From an uncultured Bacillota bacterium (lineage in GTDB: Bacteria > Bacillota_I > Bacilli_A > RFN20 > CAG-631), in contig CABUID010000007.1 in assembly GCA_902491575.1 (NCBI GenBank), positions 1 through 64,000 on the forward strand: a DNA stretch of 64,000 bases, given 5' to 3'. A model generated the notes under the pieces. It saw only the letters and a list, made by a program, of their open reading frames with translations. It did no database searches and was not told where the DNA came from. A program made the position numbers and the translations under genes. Below, piece after piece: positions 25,044 to 32,588 of this stretch (positions are counted from its first letter, which is position 1; every line of letters starts with the position of its first letter).

Positions 25044-27584
25044 TTAATGTCCCTTTACTTTCTTTTGAAGGTCAAACAAATAAGTTAAAGCTTCTAGTGG
25101 CGTCATTTCTAAAGGATTTAAAGATTCCAATTCTTTTACGTAAGATGGTAAAGGTGTACTTTCAATTTTCTTATCGATAATTTTACTAGGCACCATAACA
25201 TTTCCTTGATTTTCTTTCATCGTTAAAATTTCTTTTGCCCTTACTAATAAAGTTTCTGGCAAATGAGCTAAACGAGCGACATTAATACCATAAGATTTAT
25301 TCGTAGCGCCATTGACCATTTTATATAGAAAAGTTATTTTATCATTTTCTTCGACAACTGCGGCATGCAAATTCATTAAATTTTTTATTGTGGAAGATAA
25401 GGAAGTTAATTCATGATAATGAGTAGAAAATAAAGTCACACAATGTTTTTCTTCACAAATATATTCAATGATTGCTTGTGCTAAAGCCATTCCATCAAAA
25501 GTGGCTGTGCCTCTCCCCACTTCATCAAATAAAACAAGTGATTTTTCACTACTATGTTGTAAAGCATAGTTTACTTCATTCATCTCTACCATAAATGTGG
25601 ATTGACCAGAAATTAAATCATCACTAGCGCCAATTCTTGTAAAAATACCATCAAAAATAGGTAAATTTGCTTGATCGGCAGCTACGAAACAACCAATTTG
25701 AGCCATAATAGAAGCCAATGCTACTTGTTTCATAAAAGTCGATTTACCACCCATATTTGGACCAGAAATCAAAACAAAATGATGATCATTAGAAATATTT
25801 ACATCATTTGGAACATAATTATCAAAACGATTAATCATTTCCATAACTGGGTGACGACCATTTACTACCAAAACGTTAGACGAGTCATTAAAGGTTGGTC
25901 TAACATAATGATTATTCGTAGAAACTTCTGCTAAAGAAACCATTACATCAATAAAGGAAATAATACTTGCCATTTCTTGTATTTGTTTTGTTAATGTTTT
26001 AATATATTCTCTTAATTGATTAAAAATTTCATATTCTAATGCCATCATTTTATCATCGGCTGATAAAATAAATTTTTCTTTTTCCTTCAGTTCAGGAGTT
26101 ATAAATCTTTCCGAATTACTCGTGGTTTGTTTACGGATATAATTATATTCATCTTTAATTAATGGCAAAAATGAATTGGTGACTTCAATATAATAACCAA
26201 ATACTTTGTTAAAACCTATTTTTAAATTTTTGATTCCTGTTTTTTCTCTTTCAGTAGCTTCTAAACTAGCAATATAGTTTTTTCCATCCTTAGAAGCAAA
26301 TTTTAAATCATCTAATTGACTATCATAGCCTTCTTTAATCATTCCACCTTCTTTTACAGTTAAAGGAGGATTTTCAACAATCGCTTGTTCTAGCCGATTT
26401 GTCATTTCTTCCAGGCAATTTATATGATTAGCATAAGTTGTTAATCCAATAGTTGACAAAGTCTTTTTTATAGAAGGCATCACAAGGAAAGATTTTTTTA
26501 ATTGTAATAAATCTCTTGCATTCGCATTTCCATAAGAAATACGCGCAATCAATCTTTCAAGGTCATAAACTTCATTTAACTGTAACATAAGTTCTTGTCT
26601 TTCAAGATAATGATTTGTCAAAATTTCAACGATATCTAATCTTTTGTTAATTTCTTCTTTATCACATAAAGGACGAATAATAAATTTTTTTAATAATCTT
26701 GCCCCCATTGCGGTTTTGGTTTTATCTAAAAGCCAGAATAAAGAGCCATAACGATCTTCACTACGAACCGTTCTTGTTAACTCTAAATTTAAAGTTGAAT
26801 TGCTATCTAGTTTCATAAACTGACTTGTTTTTACTATATTAGCGACTTTTAAATATTCAATGGGTCTTTTTTGTGTATTCGTTAAATAATAAATCAATTT
26901 AGAAATGGAGTTTGCTTGACGAATGTCTTTTATGTTAGATGTGATTTCATAAATCTCTAAAGGCATGGATTCTTCCTCTGATATAGTCAAAAATAAAGGC
27001 ATCCGTTTATTGATATAAGCAAAATACTTTTCTTTAAAAGAGTCGGTCGTTACTAGTTCTTTAACTTCTAATGATAGCAATTCATTCATTAATAAATCGA
27101 TATCATGTTCAATATTGATAACATTGAGTTCACCAGTAGATAAATCACAATAAGCTAGTACGAAAAAATTAGTATAATCATCTACATATGCAATAAAATT
27201 ATTATCTTTTTCAGCAAGTCCTAAATTAATAAGTGTACCAGGGGTAATAATTTGTACTACATCGCGTTTTACAAGTTTGTTTTTAACTAGGGCAGGATCT
27301 TCTAGTTGTTCGACAATTCCTACCTTATATCCGTTTTTAATTAGTGTTTCAATATATTGATTGACAGCATGATAAGGAACTCCGCACATTGGAATTCGAT
27401 CTTCAACACCTGCATTTTTTCCAGTTAATACTAAATCTAAAACTTTAGAAGCTATTTTTGCATCCTCAAAAAATAATTCATAAAAATCTCCTAGACGAAA
27501 TAAAATGAGTGTATCTGGATAATTCTTTTTGATATCTAAATATTGCATCACCATTGGAGAGTATTTTATTTTTGTTTCTTCCAT
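25044..27584 (-). CDS. mutS: DNA mismatch repair protein MutS
   Basis: 846 residues. Mismatch-recognition motif RLGDFYELFFEDA with the Phe-x-Glu wedge near residue 35, connector and lever domains, then the ABC-type ATPase: SGPNMGGKSTFMKQ, DEVGRGTATFDGMALA and STHYHEL. The usual C-terminal clamp-binding end is short. A GTG three codons upstream is in frame, but AGGTGG lies 5 nt before ATG 27584. Operon with mutL and miaA. Confidence 0.96.
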   Translation of the reverse strand: MEETKIKYSPMVMQYLDIKKNYPDTLILFRLGDFYELFFEDAKIASKVLDLVLTGKNAGVEDRIPMCGVPYHAVNQYIETLIKNGYKVGIVEQLEDPALVKNKLVKRDVVQIITPGTLINLGLAEKDNNFIAYVDDYTNFFVLAYCDLSTGELNVINIEHDIDLLMNELLSLEVKELVTTDSFKEKYFAYINKRMPLFLTISEEESMPLEIYEITSNIKDIRQANSISKLIYYLTNTQKRPIEYLKVANIVKTSQFMKLDSNSTLNLELTRTVRSEDRYGSLFWLLDKTKTAMGARLLKKFIIRPLCDKEEINKRLDIVEILTNHYLERQELMLQLNEVYDLERLIARISYGNANARDLLQLKKSFLVMPSIKKTLSTIGLTTYANHINCLEEMTNRLEQAIVENPPLTVKEGGMIKEGYDSQLDDLKFASKDGKNYIASLEATEREKTGIKNLKIGFNKVFGYYIEVTNSFLPLIKDEYNYIRKQTTSNSERFITPELKEKEKFILSADDKMMALEYEIFNQLREYIKTLTKQIQEMASIISFIDVMVSLAEVSTNNHYVRPTFNDSSNVLVVNGRHPVMEMINRFDNYVPNDVNISNDHHFVLISGPNMGGKSTFMKQVALASIMAQIGCFVAADQANLPIFDGIFTRIGASDDLISGQSTFMVEMNEVNYALQHSSEKSLVLFDEVGRGTATFDGMALAQAIIEYICEEKHCVTLFSTHYHELTSLSSTIKNLMNLHAAVVEENDKITFLYKMVNGATNKSYGINVARLAHLPETLLVRAKEILTMKENQGNVMVPSKIIDKKIESTPLPSYVKELESLNPLEMTPLEALTYLFDLQKKVKGH

Positions 27585-27647
27585 AATTACCACCTACATA
27601 TCTGTCACTTATTTTAACATAATTGTTCAATAAAAAGAACAATTTGC

Positions 27648-28607
27648 TTAAAAATGATAAATATTTCTTAAAATAATGTAGGTCAAATAACCAATATACA
27701 TTAAAGTCAATAAAAAGCCATGTATAAAATTTATTTTTTGTTTTTTCCATGAAAAAAGAAAAATGAATATTCCACTAATAAGCATAACGATGACATCTAC
27801 AAAAGAAGAATTCGCTATTTTTACAGGTTGTATAATGGAAGATAATCCTAAAATTAAAAGGACATTAAAAATACAAGAACCGATTGCATTTCCTATAGCA
27901 ATATCATTTTCTTTCTTTTTCGCAGCTACTATACTTGTTGTTAATTCGGGAAGTGAAGTTCCGATTGCAACAATCGTTAATCCTACAAGAAGTTCGCTCA
28001 TTCCTAATTGAATAGCTATTGTAGAGGCACTTTTAACGACAAATTGTCCTCCTGCGATGATAGCTATTAATCCGATAATGATAAAAAGAAAGCTCGTTTT
28101 CCAATTTCGATTTTTTGAAGGATTCTTTTTTTCCTGCTTGCTTTCTTTTTTACTTCTTAGTATTAAAAAAGTTAAATAAAGTAGTGTTAAAATAAAAAGA
28201 ATAATCGATTCACATAATGATAAAATATTAGGTGTGATAACAAAAGAAAATAAAACTAATAACAAATAAATAAAGCAAAGAATAGGGATATCATATTTTT
28301 TCATGTTTTTTGAAACAAATAATGGAGTTATCATTGCGCTCACCCCGATTACGATGTAAGTATTAAAAATATTTGAGCCAATAATATTACCAAAGTTCAT
28401 ATCATTCATGCCTTGAATAGAAGCCGTTAAACTAACGCTTAGTTCTGGTAGACTTGTTCCAATGCTGACGAGTGTCAAACCAATAATCAAAGAAGGAATA
28501 TGTAAAATCTTGGCTAAGCAAGAGGAACCTTCTACAAATAAATCTGCCCCTTTTATTAAAAGAAACATTCCAAAAATGAGTAAAAAAATGTTTAAAAAAA
28601 TTTCCAT
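27648..28607 (-). CDS. CaCA-family (YrbG-like) cation antiporter under Mn2+ riboswitch
   Basis: 319 residues. Ten or eleven hydrophobic helices in two inverted halves, each with the CaCA alpha-repeat: GTSLPELSVSLTASIQG...GNIIGSNIFN and GTSLPELTTSIVAAKKKE...GNAIGSCIFN. The family exchanges Ca2+ (or Mn2+) for Na+ or H+. The upstream yybP-ykoY riboswitch argues that here the physiological role is Mn2+ efflux. AAAGGAGAAATG precedes ATG 28607. The terminator of the riboswitch lies 20 nt upstream of the start codon. A separate minus-strand unit from mutS. Confidence 0.88.
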   Translation of the reverse strand: MEIFLNIFLLIFGMFLLIKGADLFVEGSSCLAKILHIPSLIIGLTLVSIGTSLPELSVSLTASIQGMNDMNFGNIIGSNIFNTYIVIGVSAMITPLFVSKNMKKYDIPILCFIYLLLVLFSFVITPNILSLCESIILFILTLLYLTFLILRSKKESKQEKKNPSKNRNWKTSFLFIIIGLIAIIAGGQFVVKSASTIAIQLGMSELLVGLTIVAIGTSLPELTTSIVAAKKKENDIAIGNAIGSCIFNVLLILGLSSIIQPVKIANSSFVDVIVMLISGIFIFLFSWKKQKINFIHGFLLTLMYIGYLTYIILRNIYHF

Positions 28608-28626
28608 CTTTCATTTCTCCTTTAAA

Positions 28627-28663
28627 AAATAAAGACTCTTATCTTTTTCTTAGATAAAAGTCT
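28627..28663 (-). terminator. Riboswitch-controlled terminator
   Basis: On the minus strand AGACTTTTATCT (28663-28652) pairs with AGATAAGAGTCT (28644-28633) and is followed by TTATTTTTT. The upstream arm contains CTTTT that the aptamer can use for its basal stem with CAAAAG near 28744-28749. Confidence 0.75.
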
Positions 28664-28760
28664 CGAATTTTCAAATGAGCCCGAGTAAAAGAATTTTACT
28701 GTATTGACGAAACTCATTACATTAAATAATGTATTCTACTCCCTTTTGAGTCTTGTTCTA
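28652..28760 (-). promoter_or_regulatory. yybP-ykoY manganese riboswitch aptamer
   Basis: Minus-strand leader with the family landmarks in order: AAAAGGGAGTAG (28747-28736), a variable hairpin ATACATTATTTAATGTAAT, CGTCAATAC (28709-28701), an AGTAAAATTCTTTTACT hairpin, then CTCGGGCTCATTTGA and the 3' strand GACTTTT. The GGGAGTAG and CGTCAAyAC pair is characteristic of yybP-ykoY RNAs, which bind Mn2+ and often sit before Mn/Ca exporters. The terminator downstream shares its 5' arm with the basal stem, so metal binding should prevent termination and turn the antiporter ON. Confidence 0.8.
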
Positions 28761-28765
28761 AATAA

Positions 28766-28794
28766 AGATTAACGGATTTCTTTAAAAAAATCAA
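28766..28794 (-). promoter_or_regulatory. Promoter of the Mn2+ riboswitch transcript
   Basis: TTGATT (28794-28789), 17 nt, TAATCT (28771-28766), placing the transcript start only a few bases before the aptamer. The rest of the 306-nt gap to tsaE holds only a weak TATGAT (28884-28889) for the divergent tsaE operon. Confidence 0.5.
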
Positions 28795-28913
28795 TAGAAA
28801 ATTTTATATTGGTGACAAAAAGAAAAAATTTATTATTCATAATAAATATTGATTAAATGCTTTCATTCAAATACGTAAAGTGATATGATTATCATGCGCA
28901 AAGGGTGAGAAAA

Positions 28914-29369
28914 ATGATTTTAAAAAGTAAAAATTATGAAGATACTTATCAAATAGCTAGTAGACTTGCAAAATATATCAAAGGTGGAGATATTATCTTA
29001 TTAAATGGCGATTTAGGGGCTGGAAAAACGACTTTTGTTAAAGGTTTTGCAAAAGCTATTGGTATCCATGAGGTCGTGAATAGTCCAACATTTAATCTAT
29101 TAAGAACTTATCAAGCGCAACATTATTGTATGGTGCATATGGATGCTTATCGTCTTGAAGGAGAATCTTTTGATGAATTGGATGATTATCTTCATAATGA
29201 AAATGTTATTTTTATCGAATGGGCTGAGTGTTTAGCAAATCAAGATTTATTGAAAAATCATTTATCCATAACAATAAAATATAAAAATAAAAATCAAAGA
29301 ATATTTACATTTGTGGCGAATGGAAAAAGATATGAAAATTTATTAAGGGAGTTTACAGAAAATGAATAG
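28914..29369 (+). CDS. tsaE: tRNA threonylcarbamoyladenosine biosynthesis ATPase TsaE
   Basis: 151 residues. ATPase partner of TsaB and TsaD in making t6A37 of ANN-reading tRNAs. Walker A LNGDLGAGKTTFVKG at about residues 32-46, SPTFNLLRTY, and MDAYRLEG with FIEWAE complete the family pattern. A GTG three codons upstream lies inside the AAGGGTGAG ribosome site, so ATG 28914 is preferred. First gene of tsaE-tsaB-rimI-tsaD; it overlaps tsaB by 8 nt. Confidence 0.94.
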   Translation: MILKSKNYEDTYQIASRLAKYIKGGDIILLNGDLGAGKTTFVKGFAKAIGIHEVVNSPTFNLLRTYQAQHYCMVHMDAYRLEGESFDELDDYLHNENVIFIEWAECLANQDLLKNHLSITIKYKNKNQRIFTFVANGKRYENLLREFTENE

Positions 29370-29946
29370 TTTATATATCGATACCTCAACAAAATATTTA
29401 TGTATAGGGATAGCAAAAGACTATCAAATCATTTATAAAATTCAACAAGAAGCCATAAAAAAACAATCTGAACTAGCCATTCCATTTTTAAAAAAAGCAT
29501 TGGATGAAGTTTCGTTGACTTTAAAAGATATTCATGAAATAGGCGTTACCATTGGACCGGGCTCATTTACTGGTATAAGAATTGGAATGTGTATTGCAAA
29601 AGTTATTGCATCCACACAAAAAATCCCATTAAAAGCCATTTCTTCTTTAAATGCTTATGCAGGTGTAGGGAAAAAAATAGTTATTTTAGATGCGAAAGCA
29701 CAAAGAGTCTATTTAGGGATTTATAAAAATAATCAAAAATGTATCGATGAGACAATAATTGAAATTTCGAAACTTTCAGAAATTATGAATCAATATTCTG
29801 ATTATGATATTGTTTTAGATAGTCACCTTATCGGAAGAGAAAGTGAAAAGATTGATGTGATAGAAAATATGAACCGCATTTCTATGACGAGTACAATCGT
29901 TGAAAATGTCGATTCACTCGTCCCAATCTATTTAAAAGACAGGTAA
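29362..29946 (+). CDS. tsaB: t6A biosynthesis protein TsaB
   Basis: 194 residues. Non-catalytic ASKHA-fold partner that dimerises with TsaD. IDTSTKYLCIGIA at the N-terminus, GVTIGPGSFTGIRIGM and ISSLNAYAG are characteristic. Shorter than the ~230 of Bacillus, with a reduced second half. Translationally coupled: ATGA-type overlap with tsaE, and 6 nt before rimI. Confidence 0.92.
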   Translation: MNSLYIDTSTKYLCIGIAKDYQIIYKIQQEAIKKQSELAIPFLKKALDEVSLTLKDIHEIGVTIGPGSFTGIRIGMCIAKVIASTQKIPLKAISSLNAYAGVGKKIVILDAKAQRVYLGIYKNNQKCIDETIIEISKLSEIMNQYSDYDIVLDSHLIGRESEKIDVIENMNRISMTSTIVENVDSLVPIYLKDR

Positions 29947-29952
29947 ATAGAT

Positions 29953-30402
29953 ATGACAATACAAATTAAAGAAGTAAATTTTGAAGATATTGAACAAATT
30001 GTTCTTATTGAAAACGAACTATACACAAAGCCTTGGAAAAGAAAAGACTTTGAATATGAATTGAATGATAATCCATTTGCTTTTTATTTGAAAATGGTAA
30101 ATGAAAGCCAAGAAATCATGGGTTATATTGGCTTTTGGATTAAATTTGAGCAAGCAGAAATAACGAAAGTTTCGATTGCAAAAAAATTTCAAGGTTATAA
30201 ATTATCAAAATTATTAATGGCCGATGCAGAAAAAAGAATTCGTTTAGCAGGTTGTGAAAATATAACTTTAGAAGTGAGAACATCCAATGTAAAAGCCATT
30301 CACTTATATCAATCTTTTGGTTATCAAATTGTCACAACTAGAGTGAAATATTATGAAAATGGTGAAGATGCTTATTTGATGTTAAAGGAGTTGAGTTTAT
30401 GA
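29953..30402 (+). CDS. rimI: Ribosomal protein S18-alanine N-acetyltransferase RimI
   Basis: 149 residues. GNAT fold: ENELYTKPWKRKDFEYEL at the N-terminus, AEITKVSIAKKFQGYKLSKLL for acetyl-CoA binding (Q/R-x-x-G-x-[GL] is altered: QGYKLS), and LEVRTSNVKAIHLYQSFGY. Family members acetylate the N-terminus of S18; the Bacillota ones are always found with tsaB and tsaD as here. Its TGA stop overlaps the tsaD ATG, showing that TGA is read as stop. Confidence 0.9.
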   Translation: MTIQIKEVNFEDIEQIVLIENELYTKPWKRKDFEYELNDNPFAFYLKMVNESQEIMGYIGFWIKFEQAEITKVSIAKKFQGYKLSKLLMADAEKRIRLAGCENITLEVRTSNVKAIHLYQSFGYQIVTTRVKYYENGEDAYLMLKELSL

Positions 30403-31415
30403 TTATTTTAGCAATAGAAAGTTCATGCGATGATACATGCGTAGCTTTATTAAAAGATAAAGAATTATTAAGCAATGTCGTTTCATCACAAACGGAATTC
30501 CATAATAAATATGGAGGCGTAATGCCTGAATTGGCATCTCGACTTCATGTAGAAAAAATAACATTGGTTATACAAGAAGCCCTTTATAAAGCAAATTTAA
30601 CCTTAAATGAGATTGATTATATCGCTTTCACAGTTGGACCAGGTTTAATTGGATCCTTGCATGTTGGAATGCAGGCTGCGAAAACATTAGCTTTGTTATT
30701 AAATAAGCCTTTAGTACCTATTCATCATTTAGCTGGACATATTTATGCAAATCGTTTTGTTAAAGAATTTCAATTTCCACTTTTAGCTTTAGTTGTTAGT
30801 GGTGGAAATACAGAATTAGTTTATATGGAAGATGAATTGAAATTTAAAATTGTAGGTCAAACATTAGATGATGCGGTTGGTGAGGCTTATGATAAAGTGT
30901 CAAGATTACTAGGAGCAGGCTATCCTGGAGGACCAATTATCGATAATCTTGCTCACCAGGGACAATGTATTTACTCCTTACCGATGCCAAAAAATGATGG
31001 TTCTATGGATTTTTCTTATTCAGGGTTGAAATCAGCAGTAATTAATTTAATCCATAAAATGGAGCAAAAAAAACAAGAATATAAAAAGGAAGATATTGCA
31101 GCTTCTTTTCAAGATATTGCTACAAATATTTTAATTCGTAAAGTTAAAATAGCATTAGAAACTTATCCTGAAGTAAAAACTTTTGTTGCAGCAGGTGGAG
31201 TTTCAGCAAATCGTGAATTAAGAGATAAATTAACAGAATTAATTACACGAAAATATAAAAAAATGGATTTGATTTTGCCACAATTATCCCTATGTGGTGA
31301 TAATGCAGCAATGATTGGCATGTGTGCTTATTATAAAATAATCTCCAATCATTATAATAATGATTTAACATTATCAGCAAACCCTCAATATTCATTAGAA
31401 GAATTTTCAAATTAA
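30399..31415 (+). CDS. tsaD: t6A37 transferase TsaD
   Basis: 338 residues. Catalytic subunit transferring threonylcarbamoyl to A37 of tRNA. IESSCDDTCVALL, ELASRLHVEKI with metal His, PGLIGSLHVGMQAAK, HHLAGHIYANR with the second metal His pair, VSGGNTELVYM, and AAGGVSANRELR near the C-terminus are all intact. 4-nt overlap with rimI. Confidence 0.96.
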   Translation: MIILAIESSCDDTCVALLKDKELLSNVVSSQTEFHNKYGGVMPELASRLHVEKITLVIQEALYKANLTLNEIDYIAFTVGPGLIGSLHVGMQAAKTLALLLNKPLVPIHHLAGHIYANRFVKEFQFPLLALVVSGGNTELVYMEDELKFKIVGQTLDDAVGEAYDKVSRLLGAGYPGGPIIDNLAHQGQCIYSLPMPKNDGSMDFSYSGLKSAVINLIHKMEQKKQEYKKEDIAASFQDIATNILIRKVKIALETYPEVKTFVAAGGVSANRELRDKLTELITRKYKKMDLILPQLSLCGDNAAMIGMCAYYKIISNHYNNDLTLSANPQYSLEEFSN

Positions 31416-31429
31416 AAAGGGTAAATAAT

Positions 31430-32512
31430 ATGAAAGAAATATTAAAAAAATTTGCAGTTGCTGATGAATTATTCAGTTATGAAAGATATGGTGAAGGCCA
31501 TATTAATGAAACTTATTTAATAACATGTAAAAATAAAAAATATATATTGCAAAAAATCAATCATCATGTTTTTTTAAATGTAAAAGCCTTAATGAAAAAT
31601 ATTTATTTAATTACTGAATTTTTAAAAAATAAAATTATAAAAGAAGGTGGAGATTATACTCGTGAGACTTTAAATATAATTTTAACAAAAGATGGTCAAA
31701 CTTTTTATCATAATCAAGAAAAGGATGAATATTATCGTTTATATTTATATGTAAAAGATTCTTTAACATTACAAAAAGCCATCCGCCCTGAGTTATTTGC
31801 AGAATCTGCTCTTGCCTTTGGAAAATTTCAAAGATGGTTAAAATCCTTTGATGCAACCTTATTATATGAAGTCATAGAAGATTTTCACAATACTCAAAAA
31901 AGATATGAACATTTTATCCAAACTTTAAAGGAGGATAAATACCATCGTGCTAAAAATTGTAAAGAAGAAATTGAGTTTGTTTTAAGTCATGAAAAAGATT
32001 GTTCTATTCTTGTGGATTTATTAAAAGAAGGTAGTATTCCACTAAGAGTAACCCATAATGATACCAAATTGAATAATGTCTTATTGGATAAAAATACTTT
32101 TAAAGCTTTATGTGTAATCGATTTAGATACGGTCATGCCAGGAACTTATTTATATGACTTTGGTGATTCGATACGTTTTGGTTGTAATCTTGCAAGTGAA
32201 GATGAAAGAGATTTATCCAAAGTGACTTTTTCATTAGATTATTTCAAAGCATTTGCTGAAAGTTATTTAAAAGAAATGAAAGATTCTTTAAATAATTGTG
32301 AAATAAATCATTTAGCGTTTGCAAGTAAATTAATGACACTTGAATGTGGTATACGTTTTTTAGACGATTATCTTGATGGGGATCATTATTTTAAAATTCA
32401 TCGTGAAAATCATAATTTAGATAGATGTAAAACTCAATTCAAATTAGTTTCTGAAATGGAAAAGTATATGCCTAAAATGCAAGAGATTATTCATGAAATG
32501 ATCAAAAAATAA
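31430..32512 (+). CDS. Phosphotransferase, N-acetylhexosamine 1-kinase-like (APH fold)
   Basis: 360 residues, aminoglycoside-phosphotransferase fold. The N-terminal RYGEGHINETYLI plus YILQKINHHVF and VKALMKNI match NahK-type sugar kinases, which phosphorylate C1 of GlcNAc or GalNAc (lacto-N-biose and mucin use). Catalytic loop is THNDTKLNNVLL with Asp and Asn, and the metal motif is IDLDTVMPG followed by YDFGDSIR. AAAAAGGG ribosome site. It follows tsaD by 14 nt and may be cotranscribed with it. Exact sugar cannot be read from the sequence. Confidence 0.75.
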   Translation: MKEILKKFAVADELFSYERYGEGHINETYLITCKNKKYILQKINHHVFLNVKALMKNIYLITEFLKNKIIKEGGDYTRETLNIILTKDGQTFYHNQEKDEYYRLYLYVKDSLTLQKAIRPELFAESALAFGKFQRWLKSFDATLLYEVIEDFHNTQKRYEHFIQTLKEDKYHRAKNCKEEIEFVLSHEKDCSILVDLLKEGSIPLRVTHNDTKLNNVLLDKNTFKALCVIDLDTVMPGTYLYDFGDSIRFGCNLASEDERDLSKVTFSLDYFKAFAESYLKEMKDSLNNCEINHLAFASKLMTLECGIRFLDDYLDGDHYFKIHRENHNLDRCKTQFKLVSEMEKYMPKMQEIIHEMIKK

Positions 32513-32588
32513 AATATTTTTGTTTACTTGATATAAATCGACAAAAATCGTTTCCTATCCTACCTATACTAAATATGGAGGTTAAAGT

